Translations under genes and position numbers: made by a program | Assembly: GCA_020634215.1 (NCBI GenBank) | Contig: JACKCD010000019.1 | Span: forward strand, 36,195 to 100,194 | Reading direction: 5' to 3' | Source of the DNA: Ardenticatenaceae bacterium | Lineage (GTDB): Bacteria > Chloroflexota > Anaerolineae > Promineifilales > Promineifilaceae | DNA length: 64,000 nucleotides | Notes under the pieces: model-generated | What the model was told of the DNA's origin: nothing | The model's input: the letters and a program-made list of their open reading frames with translations, nothing else | Database searches by the model: none | Shown: in pieces, positions 9,192-17,892 of the stretch | Layout of the letters: every line of letters begins with the position of its first letter | Position numbering within the stretch: position 1 is the stretch's first letter

Positions 9192-9581
9192 ATGCAGCGA
9201 GAGAAGTTACGCGATATTACGATTGCCTATGTTGAAGATGAGCCAAGTATTGCCCAGCTTTTGGTTTCGGGGCTGGGATTATTTGGTATCAGGGTGCGTC
9301 CCATTTATATGAGTGGGGAGGCACTGCTGAATAGTGTTTGCCAACCTGAGTTTGCCGAGGCGGATATTTTGTTTTTTGATGTGCGCCTGCCGCAAATGAC
9401 GGGGGTTGAATTGGCGGCGGAGTTGCGGGCAAGGGGAGAACAACGGCCGTTTGTGTTGGTGAGTGCCTGGCCTTCGCCTCCCCGCGACGTATTAGAAGAG
9501 GTTAACGCCGTTTTTCTGGCTAAGCCCTTTGATTTTCCTAAACTGGTTCGCACCATTCAGTTTTTAGCTGAGAGACCGTAA
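9192..9581 (+). CDS. Single-domain response regulator
   Basis: A 129-residue CheY-like receiver without output domain. The acidic pair is in AYVEDEPS, the phosphoacceptor Asp63 in FFDVRLPQMTG, the Ser/Thr switch in VLVSAW, and the conserved Lys in LAKPFDFPKL. An in-frame GTG lies six codons upstream (9174) and could be the start; the spacing of GGAG at 9171-9174 to the ATG is too long to decide. It is the first gene of a 12-kb signalling block and probably receives phosphate from one of the kinases at 13820-17875 or 19773-21038. It converges tail to tail with the deacylase gene, two bases apart. Confidence 0.85.
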   Translation: MQREKLRDITIAYVEDEPSIAQLLVSGLGLFGIRVRPIYMSGEALLNSVCQPEFAEADILFFDVRLPQMTGVELAAELRARGEQRPFVLVSAWPSPPRDVLEEVNAVFLAKPFDFPKLVRTIQFLAERP

Positions 9582-9583
9582 CT

Positions 9584-10075
9584 TTACGCCTCATGTTCAG
9601 CAGCAACATCTACCAAGCGGGCACTTGTCAGCTTGAGTAAATCGTTGACACCAATTTTGACGTTAATGCCGCGTTCAGCGGCACTGATAAAAACGGCATC
9701 AAAGCCGCTGGCCTCTTGAGCCAGCAGCATTTTGAAGCCCCGGTTGAGCAGTGCCAAGGCTGAAATCCCCCCCACCTGTAACCCTGTGAATGCTTCCGCT
9801 TCTTTGTGGGTTGCCATTTTCATCTTTTTGACCCCCACAACTTTTGCCAGTTTTTTCAAATCAAGCTGTTTGTTGGCCGGAATCATGACCAGGAACTTTT
9901 TTTCGGGTTGTTCATAGGCAACCAGGGTTTTGAATACCTGATCAGGTGGTACTCCTAGCCTATGGGCAACTTCTGTGGCATCCGTTATACCTGTGGGATA
10001 TTCACAGATTTGATGCACTACTTTTTTCCCTTCTAATAATCTTATAACCACTGTTTTCTTCATCGCCATAATCAC
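9584..10075 (-). CDS. ybaK: YbaK/EbsC-type aminoacyl-tRNA deacylase (Cys-tRNA(Pro) deacylase)
   Basis: A 163-residue protein of the YbaK/ProX editing family, which hydrolyses mischarged tRNA such as Cys-tRNA(Pro) in trans. Family features are visible: GVPPDQVFKTLV, the substrate-loop region VMIPANKQLDLKKLAK with its Lys, QVGGISALAL, and the C-terminal VFISAAERGINVKIGVNDLLKL. Three closely spaced Met codons (10075, 10069, 10063) could start it. It is the only minus-strand gene inside the signalling block, so it is probably a housekeeping gene unrelated to its neighbours. The 210 bases upstream to 10286 hold one dispersed palindrome and no gene. Confidence 0.88.
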   Translation of the reverse strand: MIMAMKKTVVIRLLEGKKVVHQICEYPTGITDATEVAHRLGVPPDQVFKTLVAYEQPEKKFLVMIPANKQLDLKKLAKVVGVKKMKMATHKEAEAFTGLQVGGISALALLNRGFKMLLAQEASGFDAVFISAAERGINVKIGVNDLLKLTSARLVDVAAEHEA

Positions 10076-10286
10076 TGTTATCTTATTGAAAATTTTGGCA
10101 ATCAGCCTTGGAACCGTTACAATGCCTTCTAAATTGGTGAATTTGGAGTGTAAAACGGCCGTTTTCGATCATACCGTCTATTTTAGCGTATAATTAACGG
10201 AAATCTTAAGGTTCGTGAATTATCATATGACGATGGCTCATTGTAGTTAACGTCCAACGTAAGTTTTTTTAAGTCTGAGAGAGCAA

Positions 10287-10658
10287 ATGATAGGAGATCT
10301 CAAAGTTCTCTATATCGAGGACAACGAAGATAATCGGAAACTGGTGAACCGTATTTTGAGAGCGGCTGGTATTACAGTTGATTTAGCTCCCGATGGCAGA
10401 ACCGGTTTGAGCTATGTAGAGAGTGAGCTTCCCGATTTAATCCTGGTTGATATTAATCTTCCTGAAATTGATGGTTATACAGTTGTTCGTGAGCTGCGAA
10501 AAACGTATGATCAGAAACAGCTTCCTATTTTGGCATTAACGGCTCATGCCTTGAAGGATGACCAAGAAAAATGCATAGCTGCCGGATGCAATGGCTACAT
10601 TGCTAAACCGATTGATGTAGATACGTTGCCGGAGCAAATCTTGAGTTATCTTGAGTAA
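10287..10658 (+). CDS. Single-domain response regulator (CheY/DivK-like)
   Basis: A 123-residue receiver: acidic pair in LYIEDNEDNRK, phosphoacceptor Asp55 in ILVDINLPEIDG, Thr85 in LALTAHALK and Lys107 in YIAKPID. IEDNEDNRKLV with DINLPEIDG is typical of DivK-like stand-alone regulators found with hybrid kinases. It starts a run of six co-directional genes (10287-19605) with short spacings, suggesting one transcript. No output domain is present, so it probably relays phosphate or binds a partner. Confidence 0.88.
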   Translation: MIGDLKVLYIEDNEDNRKLVNRILRAAGITVDLAPDGRTGLSYVESELPDLILVDINLPEIDGYTVVRELRKTYDQKQLPILALTAHALKDDQEKCIAAGCNGYIAKPIDVDTLPEQILSYLE

Positions 10659-10671
10659 GTAAGGTGGTTTT

Positions 10672-11154
10672 ATGAAAACTTCTCCCTCCTCCGTGACAAA
10701 TAAACCGCACGTGACAAATAAACCGCACGTGACAAATAAACCGCAGATTGATCCGAAGGATGCTTATATTTTGGTTGTAGAGGACAACGTTTCTAACTTT
10801 GTTCTCATTGCCCGTTTGCTGGCTTTTATGGGTGTGCAAAAGTGTGAGTGGAAAACAACGGGCTGGGGCGTTGTGGAGTTTGCCAATACCATGCCCCGTG
10901 TTGACCTGATCTTGATGGATTTAGGGCTGCCGCATGAAGATGGTTATGAAGCGTTGCAACAAGTGCGAGCCAACCCCCATTTGCAAGATACGCTGGTGGT
11001 GGTGGTGACGGCGCAGGGTAGCGCGGCAGAAATGCAGAAGGCGAAGCGGGCTGGTTTTGATGGTTTTATTGCCAAGCCGCTTGATGCTGACAAGTTCCCT
11101 GAACAAATCGATAAAATCTTGAATGGCAAGCAAATTTGGGATTTGGGTGTGTAG
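10672..11154 (+). CDS. Single-domain response regulator with repetitive N-terminal tail
   Basis: The receiver domain (about residues 31-150) has LVVEDNVSNF, phosphoacceptor Asp83 in ILMDLGLPHEDG, VVTAQGSA and Lys in FIAKPLDADKFP. The first 25 residues are a flexible tail containing VTNKPH VTNKPH VTNKPQ, encoded by three tandem 18-bp units. The gene begins 13 bases after the previous receiver gene and belongs to the same run. The tail is not part of the family fold and could be a recent slippage product or a tether. Confidence 0.87.
   Translation: MKTSPSSVTNKPHVTNKPHVTNKPQIDPKDAYILVVEDNVSNFVLIARLLAFMGVQKCEWKTTGWGVVEFANTMPRVDLILMDLGLPHEDGYEALQQVRANPHLQDTLVVVVTAQGSAAEMQKAKRAGFDGFIAKPLDADKFPEQIDKILNGKQIWDLGV
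10693..10746 (+). repeat. Three tandem 18-bp units at the 5' end of the receiver gene
   Basis: The unit GTGACAAATAAACCGCAC occurs three times in a row, the last ending in G instead of C. It encodes VTNKPH/Q. Copies are otherwise identical, which implies recent duplication. Confidence 0.95.
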
Positions 11155-11201
11155 TAAACTAACGGCCGTTAATTCCACCCCCACCGCCCCAAACAAAGCA
11201 G

Positions 11202-12911
11202 ATGCAAAGATACCCTACCTCTGTCGAAAGATTACAGGCTCGGCTGCAATGGGCTGAATCGCTCCTACAGCTAAAAGAACTGCTGACTTCCACCCTTGAT
11301 GTCGCAGAAGTATACCGTCGTGCCGCTCGCGCCTTTGTGGAAAATTTTGAGATTCGATACTGCGCTATTTCCAGTTGGGATCAAGCGGCCAACACCTTAA
11401 CCACACAGGCAGAGTTTACCGATAAAGCCTTGCGTGAGGGTGCCTTTGAATTTACACAAGCCGTCGAGATTTATGACCTGGCGGATTTTCCAGACTCCCA
11501 AAAGCTGTTGCAGACCAATGAGCCAGTTATTCGTTTTGTAGACGATCCTGGTCTAGCAGTAACCGAGAAAGAAATTTTGCTTGAGATGCAAATGGCACAT
11601 TCGCTAGAAGTGCCATTGGCTTATCAAAATAAAACCATTGGTCTTGTTGAACTATACCGCAGTGACGACCAGCACATTTTCAACAATGAAGAAATTGATT
11701 TTGCCAGGGCAATGGCGGTACAAGTTGCTGGTGCTCTGCACAATGCCCAAATCACCACTGAAGCCAATCGTCGTGCCGCCGAATTGAGTATGTTGAATCG
11801 CCTTGGCACGGCTTTCTCTTCAGCACCGTCGCTTGCTGATGTTTTTCTTAGCGCCAACCGTGAAATCACTTCCCTCTTTGAAATCACCAAACTTGCCTTG
11901 TTCTTGCGGGGGGAAGAACAGGAAAAGCTGCAACTCCACTACTGTTTGGATAACGAGATGGAAGTGGATCCCGAACAGTTTTCGATGGAAGCTGCCAAGA
12001 TGGCTTTGCTAAAGCAGGTAGTCGAGCAGCGCGATTTGCTGTTGGTAAAGGATGACGGAGCGTGGTTGGGCTTGCCCTTGATTGTAGCCAATCGTGTTAT
12101 GGGCGTGTTGATACTTGAAAACGAGTATGACGAAAATGCCTTTAACCCGCAAGACCTTGATTTGCTCCACACAATTGTTGGCCCACTTGCCACAACCATT
12201 AGCCGGTTAATTCAGTTTGAGGCGTTGCAAGCGGCGTTGGTACGGCAATCGGAGCAGCGCCTGCAACTGCAAACGGCCGCCGCGGTAGCGGCTGCCACCA
12301 CCGACATCCTGAAGCTAGAAGAACTGATTCAGCGGGCTGTAGACCTCATTAAAGAACGGTTTCAACTCTACTATGTGGGTTTGTTTTTGATTGATGGGGA
12401 AACCAATTTTGCGGTTTTGCGCGCCGGTACGGGTGAGCCGGGGCGTATGCAGGTGGCAAATCATCATCAACTGCATGTTGGCGGCCGTTCACTTATTGGT
12501 GGGGCAACATTTGATGGGCAATCGCGTATTACGCAGGATGTGTTGCAAGATAGCGAATGGCGACCCAACCCTCATCTTCCAGAAACACGCTCAGAACTGG
12601 CACTGCCGTTGCGCGTTCGCGGACGTATTATTGGTGCTTTAACTGTGCAGAGCGTGCGGCCAAACCACTTCTCCGAAGAGCTAATTGAAACACTGCTCAC
12701 GATGTCTGATCAGATGTCTGTTGCCATTGAAAATGCTCAGTTGCTTGCCCAGGTTCAAGAGCGTGCCGAACGGCAGCGCAAACTCAACCAAATTAGCACG
12801 CAACTGCATGGCACAAGTGATGTGAACAGTATCATTGAAATTGGGCTTAAAGCATTATCCGAATACATCGGTCATGCGGATGTTGAACTGACTTTGGGTA
12901 GCCGTCAGTAA
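11202..12911 (+). CDS. Multi-GAF sensory protein without kinase domain
   Basis: A 569-residue soluble protein that appears to consist of three GAF-type sensory domains joined by helical linkers (about 20-170, 190-340, 355-535). No histidine-kinase, cyclase or receiver motif is visible. The third GAF (LYYVGLFLIDGETNF, then PETRSELALPLRVRGRIIGALTVQ) is closely related to a GAF of the kinase at 13820-17875, which has the same LYYVGLFL and TRSELALPLR motifs. It could therefore share a ligand or dimerise with that kinase. It lies in the same co-directional gene run, 22 bases before the methyltransferase gene. Confidence 0.85.
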   Translation: MQRYPTSVERLQARLQWAESLLQLKELLTSTLDVAEVYRRAARAFVENFEIRYCAISSWDQAANTLTTQAEFTDKALREGAFEFTQAVEIYDLADFPDSQKLLQTNEPVIRFVDDPGLAVTEKEILLEMQMAHSLEVPLAYQNKTIGLVELYRSDDQHIFNNEEIDFARAMAVQVAGALHNAQITTEANRRAAELSMLNRLGTAFSSAPSLADVFLSANREITSLFEITKLALFLRGEEQEKLQLHYCLDNEMEVDPEQFSMEAAKMALLKQVVEQRDLLLVKDDGAWLGLPLIVANRVMGVLILENEYDENAFNPQDLDLLHTIVGPLATTISRLIQFEALQAALVRQSEQRLQLQTAAAVAAATTDILKLEELIQRAVDLIKERFQLYYVGLFLIDGETNFAVLRAGTGEPGRMQVANHHQLHVGGRSLIGGATFDGQSRITQDVLQDSEWRPNPHLPETRSELALPLRVRGRIIGALTVQSVRPNHFSEELIETLLTMSDQMSVAIENAQLLAQVQERAERQRKLNQISTQLHGTSDVNSIIEIGLKALSEYIGHADVELTLGSRQ

Positions 12912-12933
12912 GACATGCATACCTTCAATACCC

Positions 12934-13767
12934 ATGTCCCAAAACAGGCCAATACAATCTGCCGCTGCGGCAACATTTAGTCCGTCATCGTTTCTGGATG
13001 CCTCTCAGCCAAACCTGTCGCGGGTTTTTAATTACCTGACAGGTGGTTCTGCTTATTTTGAGGCTGATCGTGTCGTGGCGGAAAAAATGTTGGTGGAGTT
13101 TCCGCCTTTGAAAAAGCTGGTGCAATTGAGTAAGGCATTTACAGTTGAAGCGGTGCAGCATCTTCATGTGGTTGAAGGGTTTCGTCAGTTTTTAGATTTG
13201 GGGTCTGGGATTCCAAGTGGTGACATGGTGCATCAGCTTGTGCCGGATGCGATGTTTGTGTATAGCGATATTAACCCGGTGGCTGTGAGCTACGGGGTTC
13301 ATTTGCTTGCTGGGCAGGAGCGGGTGGCGTATGTGCATGGGGATGCTCGTGAGATTGGGGCGTTGTTGGCGCACAAGGATGTTAAGCAGCGATTGCGCTT
13401 TGATGAGCGTTTGGCGGTGGGTTTAAATAACATTCCGATGTTTTTGGCGGAGACTGAGCTGCGCCTGCTGGCGAAAACCTTGTATGACCGGCTGGCGGCT
13501 GGTTCGCAGATTTCGTTTTTCTTGCAGATGCGGGCAGCGGAGGCACAATCGAGCAAGGCGGACGAGGCTCAGATGAAGCTGCAGCGGATGGGGGTTCCGG
13601 TGCGGTATGTGGATGTAGGGAAGGTGTGTGAGCTTTTTTGGCCGTGGAAACCGAAGCTGGTGGAGACGGCGATAAGATTTATGGGGTTGCCGGCCGATTT
13701 TTTGGATGATGTAGCGGTTCAAGAGGCTGGTTTGGCTCATTATGCGCTTTTTTTGGTCAAGGAGTAG
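12934..13767 (+). CDS. DUF574-type S-adenosylmethionine-dependent methyltransferase
   Basis: A 277-residue protein matching the SAM-methyltransferase family once called DUF574 (PF04672): the N-terminal signature PNLSRVFNYLTGGSAYFEADR, glycine-rich FLDLGSGIPSG, and the acidic end of strand 2 in FVYSDINPVAVSYG. The family is best known from actinobacteria, and its substrates are largely unknown. Here it sits inside a phosphorelay gene run, between a GAF protein and a multi-GAF kinase, with 22- and 52-base gaps. A role in modifying a signalling partner or making a small signal is conceivable but unproven. Codon use is G-rich relative to the flanking kinase genes. Confidence 0.82.
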   Translation: MSQNRPIQSAAAATFSPSSFLDASQPNLSRVFNYLTGGSAYFEADRVVAEKMLVEFPPLKKLVQLSKAFTVEAVQHLHVVEGFRQFLDLGSGIPSGDMVHQLVPDAMFVYSDINPVAVSYGVHLLAGQERVAYVHGDAREIGALLAHKDVKQRLRFDERLAVGLNNIPMFLAETELRLLAKTLYDRLAAGSQISFFLQMRAAEAQSSKADEAQMKLQRMGVPVRYVDVGKVCELFWPWKPKLVETAIRFMGLPADFLDDVAVQEAGLAHYALFLVKE

Positions 13768-13819
13768 GGCTGCGCTTTTTTCTGCCTGGCCTGTGTAAGG
13801 AGCTAGCTAAAGTCGAGTT

Positions 13820-16800
13820 ATGATGGCGAAAACGGGAAATGCAAATTTGACGAAGCAACTGAATATTGAGCATTATTTGCAGGAGGCATTTATTCAACAT
13901 GCCATCAATAATCGGGGATTTTTGAAATCGGCCCGACGTTCGGCTTTGGTAGTAGACAGATTAGCAAAGCTGTTTTGGGATTATATGGCGGGGACGGTGG
14001 GGGAAACGGCCGTTACTGTGGCCGCTTCGGAAATGGCAGAGCAAGGGCTGGTGGTGGAAAGTGGGGCACGGCTAATGCAGGCACTTAATCGGGTGCCGTG
14101 GGAAACGATGGAAGAGGAAACGGCCGTTTTTGTTAAGATCGGCGATTTCCAAATTCTCTTTCTGGAAAAATTGGCTCAGGCTCACGTGGCTCTGGAGCAT
14201 ACCTTTCGTGAACAGTCACAAATTGCCCTACAGAGAGCCTTGCACAGCCAGCTAGACCAGCAGCGGCTGCTTCAGCAAGCCCAGGAGCGCCGTAACAAAA
14301 CGCTGCAGGATCTGATTGGGCTAAACAGCCATTTGGCGACCTTAAATGAAGAAAACAAGCTGCTGCACCAGGCTATAACGGGTGTTGTCCAGATTCTGCA
14401 GCTTGATTTGGCAGCAATTTGTGTGTTTGATGCCGTTGAAAACCGCTGGATTGTGAAGGATAGTACTGACTCAAGTCATGCCCCAGGGCGATTGATTGAA
14501 TCCCGGTTGGCAATGATTTTGGACAACGCGCAGGGTAATCGGGAGGGTGAATACCGAGAATATTATCAGACTAGCGATGGTAACAGTACGCTGTTAATGG
14601 CACTGACGCTGCCGGATATTAACAACCAGACGGGTGGCGTGGTGACGCAGAGCAGTTCGCTGCGAGCCGATTTGGCTGAAACGCCGATTTTGTTGCGGGC
14701 ATTTGCCCAAGAATTGTGGTCGCTTTGGCGAACGGCCGTTTTCTTCCAACAAATTCAATATCGCTCACGAGAGCTGGAAGTGATGCAGGGACGGTATCTT
14801 GACTCGCTTTGGAACAGCGAATTTGCTGGTGTTCATGCAACTTATCACGACCACAGCCTGATGCTGAACCGCGTCACGAATCCTGTTAGCGATGACCTGG
14901 ATGGGGCAAAATTTAATTTGAAAGTGGGTGAGCAACCCTTTGGGCACGTCGTGCTGCCACCTGGCCTGATGTTGCCAGATGAAGACATAGCTTTTGTGGA
15001 AGAGCTGGTCAAAGAGATGGGGAGTGCGCTCAACAATGCCAAGCTGCTGCAATCTGCCAGTGCCAGCTCGAACCAGCTTGGTGTGGCGGCCGAAGTGTCG
15101 CGGCGTGTGACGACCATTCTAGACCGCAATGTGCTGATTGAGCAGGTGGTGGAACTGGTACGCGAGCGGTTTGGTCTGTACTACGTGGGGCTGTTTTTGG
15201 TAGACAGCAGTGGAGAAACGGCCGTTTTGCAGGCCGGTACTGGTGAAGCAGGGCGCATTCAAATTGAGCGTGGGTTCAAGCATATTGTCGGTGGCCCTTC
15301 CATGATTGGAACGGCCGTTTCCCGGGGCGAGGCAATTGTGGAACAGGACGTTTCGCAGGCAAAAGCATTCCAGCCAAACCCGCTCTTACCCCATACCCGG
15401 TCAGAATTGGCACTGCCGCTGCGGGCAGGTGAACGCACCATTGGGGCATTGACGGTGCAGCATGTGGCTTTGGGTGCCTTCCCGGAAGAGACCGTTGCCA
15501 TTCTGCAAAGTTTGGCCGACCAACTTGCCATTGCTATTGAAAATGCCGGGCTGTTTACGCAGTTGGAATCCACCTTGACGGAGTTGACAACAACCCTTAG
15601 TGAAACCAGCAATTTGTATGAAACCAGCCGCCATTTGAGTGAGGCCACGACCGCAACCGATGTATTTCGGGCACTCATTGATTTTGCCGCTAAGTCACAG
15701 CAGTTTGATATGGCTGCCGTGGTAACGTATGATCCAGCTAACCTGGACTTTTTGCTTTGCCCGGTGCTGTGGGGGATGACACAACAGCCGTTTGATCCCA
15801 ACACGCGCTATCCCTTTGACCAATTCAACCTGGGGGAATATCAATTCCGGTTGCTGTTGATTGATGATTTGAAGGACACAACGGCCGTTCAGCACACCAT
15901 CCAGCAATTCTTCCTCGCCAACGGCTTTCGCTCCCTGGCTTTGCTGCCGATTGTTTATGAGACAGAGTGGCTAGGCACCCTGGCACTTTGCCGCACCCAG
16001 CCAAGCCAGCTTGATTTGCAAGAGCTACAGCCTTTTGTCACCCTGGCTGACCAGGCGGCCGTTGTGCTTTCCAACCAAAAGCTGCTTGAGGAAACCAACA
16101 CGCTTTACACCATCAACAACCTGTTGACCAAGGCCATTACCCGCGATCTGGCACTGTCTGAAGCGGTTGGCTATGTGGCTCGGTATATTGGGGTGCCTCA
16201 ATGCCGCTTTGTTTTGTTTGAACAGCAGAAAGACGTGGCAACTGTTGTGGCAACCACGGCGCAGGATTTTGTACAAAAACAGCCAACTCAGTTTGAAATT
16301 GTGGGTGATTATGTATTTGCTGCCCTGCAAGAGTCGGGTGAGCCTTTGTTGCTGTTGCAGGGCGATGAAATGCTGCCGCAGCCCTGTAAGGCTCGGCATC
16401 TTGAGGCGTTTGATGCCCATGCGTCGTATATCATTCCGGCAGCTAGTCAGCAGGAATTGATTGGCTATATGGCACTGGATTCAACGGGTAGTTTACGGCC
16501 GTTTACCGAAAAAAATATTAAATTTGCCCAGGCTGTGGTCGAACAGGCCACCATCCAGATTGAAAACCTAAAGTTGTACGAAGATGCGCTTAGCCGTGCC
16601 CAAGAACTTGTCCGCCTGAACCACATCGGCTCCGCCATTTCTAGTACGCTAAACATCAATACCCTGTCTAAAACAGTTTATGAGCAAGTTGGCACACTAC
16701 TGGACAATACCATCTTTGTTCTGGCTCAATATCAACCAGAAAATGCTACCTATACGCCAGCCTTTACCACAGCCAACGGGCATCGGCTCATGCTGGGGTC

Positions 16801-17875
16801 TAAACAAGTGAAACCCAGCGAGCCACTTTATCAGATTATCCATAGCGATCAGCCCGTTCTGACCGGTGAGGATACCGGCACATTCTTGCCCCAACTTTCG
16901 CGTGAGCTTTCTGTGCTGCCTCGTTCTGGTATTTGGGTCGCTTTACGCCAAGAGGGCAAACCGGCCGGCTTCATCAGCCTGCAATCCTACGATCCCTATG
17001 CCTACACTGAAAATGGCGCACAGTTACTGCGTACTGTCGCCACACAAGCCAGCCTGTCCATTGCCAATGCCCAGCTATTTCAGCGCATTCAGAAAAGCCT
17101 AGAAGAAATTCAAGCTGCCAACGCCAAATTGCGCGAACTCGATGAATTAAAAACACAATTCCTGGCAAATATGTCGCATGAGCTGCGTACACCCTTAAAT
17201 TCTATCATTGGCTTCTCTCGCGTCATTCTCAAAGGGATTGACGGCCCCATTACTGAAGCCCAAGAGGAAGACCTCAATACCATCTACAGAAATGGACAAC
17301 ACTTGCTGGCTCTCATCAACGAAATTCTCGACATGGCAAAAATCGAAGCTGGTAAAATGACGCTAAGCTTCGAGCAGGTTGATTTGTCTGAAATAGCGCG
17401 GACGGTTCATGCCATAACCGTTGGTCTTGTCAAAGAATCCGATATTGCATTGGTTTGGAACATTGCCCCACAATTACCCCAAATTGAAGCTGACCCCATT
17501 CGTATTCGCCAAATCTTGATCAACTTGTTGTCTAATGCAGCCAAATTCACCAGCAAAGGGCAGATTGAATTAGCGATCAACCAATCATCAAGTAACGAAG
17601 TTCATATTGCTGTACGTGATTCAGGTATTGGTATTGCAAAAGAGAATTATGAAAAACTCTTTGCTGCCTTTGAACAAGTAGACAGCTCAACAACCCGTGT
17701 CGTCGGGGGCACTGGCTTGGGGCTTCCCATCACCAAATGGTTAATCAACATGCATGGAGGTTCTATTGAAGTTGAAAGTGAGTTAAACAAAGGCACTACG
17801 TTCCACGTGAAGCTGCCAGTCAAGCAGTTAGGCGCACCTAATAACAGTATACATTTTATTGGAAACAATCATTAG
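13820..17875 (+). CDS. Multi-GAF sensor histidine kinase
   Basis: A 1351-residue soluble kinase. An N-terminal helical region (to about 180) precedes a series of about four to five GAF-type domains. One contains LYYVGLFLVDSSGETAV and TRSELALPLRAGERTIGAL, near-identical to the separate GAF protein upstream. The C-terminus has a HisKA domain (FLANMSHELRTPLNS, phosphorylatable His1120) and a HATPase_c domain with N box INLLSNAAKFT, G1 VRDSGIGIA and G2 GGTGLGLPITK. No transmembrane segment or receiver is visible, so it should sense cytosolic ligands and pass phosphate to separate receivers, several of which are encoded alongside. It starts at one of two adjacent ATGs (13820 or 13823). Confidence 0.9.
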   Translation: MMAKTGNANLTKQLNIEHYLQEAFIQHAINNRGFLKSARRSALVVDRLAKLFWDYMAGTVGETAVTVAASEMAEQGLVVESGARLMQALNRVPWETMEEETAVFVKIGDFQILFLEKLAQAHVALEHTFREQSQIALQRALHSQLDQQRLLQQAQERRNKTLQDLIGLNSHLATLNEENKLLHQAITGVVQILQLDLAAICVFDAVENRWIVKDSTDSSHAPGRLIESRLAMILDNAQGNREGEYREYYQTSDGNSTLLMALTLPDINNQTGGVVTQSSSLRADLAETPILLRAFAQELWSLWRTAVFFQQIQYRSRELEVMQGRYLDSLWNSEFAGVHATYHDHSLMLNRVTNPVSDDLDGAKFNLKVGEQPFGHVVLPPGLMLPDEDIAFVEELVKEMGSALNNAKLLQSASASSNQLGVAAEVSRRVTTILDRNVLIEQVVELVRERFGLYYVGLFLVDSSGETAVLQAGTGEAGRIQIERGFKHIVGGPSMIGTAVSRGEAIVEQDVSQAKAFQPNPLLPHTRSELALPLRAGERTIGALTVQHVALGAFPEETVAILQSLADQLAIAIENAGLFTQLESTLTELTTTLSETSNLYETSRHLSEATTATDVFRALIDFAAKSQQFDMAAVVTYDPANLDFLLCPVLWGMTQQPFDPNTRYPFDQFNLGEYQFRLLLIDDLKDTTAVQHTIQQFFLANGFRSLALLPIVYETEWLGTLALCRTQPSQLDLQELQPFVTLADQAAVVLSNQKLLEETNTLYTINNLLTKAITRDLALSEAVGYVARYIGVPQCRFVLFEQQKDVATVVATTAQDFVQKQPTQFEIVGDYVFAALQESGEPLLLLQGDEMLPQPCKARHLEAFDAHASYIIPAASQQELIGYMALDSTGSLRPFTEKNIKFAQAVVEQATIQIENLKLYEDALSRAQELVRLNHIGSAISSTLNINTLSKTVYEQVGTLLDNTIFVLAQYQPENATYTPAFTTANGHRLMLGSKQVKPSEPLYQIIHSDQPVLTGEDTGTFLPQLSRELSVLPRSGIWVALRQEGKPAGFISLQSYDPYAYTENGAQLLRTVATQASLSIANAQLFQRIQKSLEEIQAANAKLRELDELKTQFLANMSHELRTPLNSIIGFSRVILKGIDGPITEAQEEDLNTIYRNGQHLLALINEILDMAKIEAGKMTLSFEQVDLSEIARTVHAITVGLVKESDIALVWNIAPQLPQIEADPIRIRQILINLLSNAAKFTSKGQIELAINQSSSNEVHIAVRDSGIGIAKENYEKLFAAFEQVDSSTTRVVGGTGLGLPITKWLINMHGGSIEVESELNKGTTFHVKLPVKQLGAPNNSIHFIGNNH

Positions 17876-17892
17876 CTTAAGTAAAGTATCGC

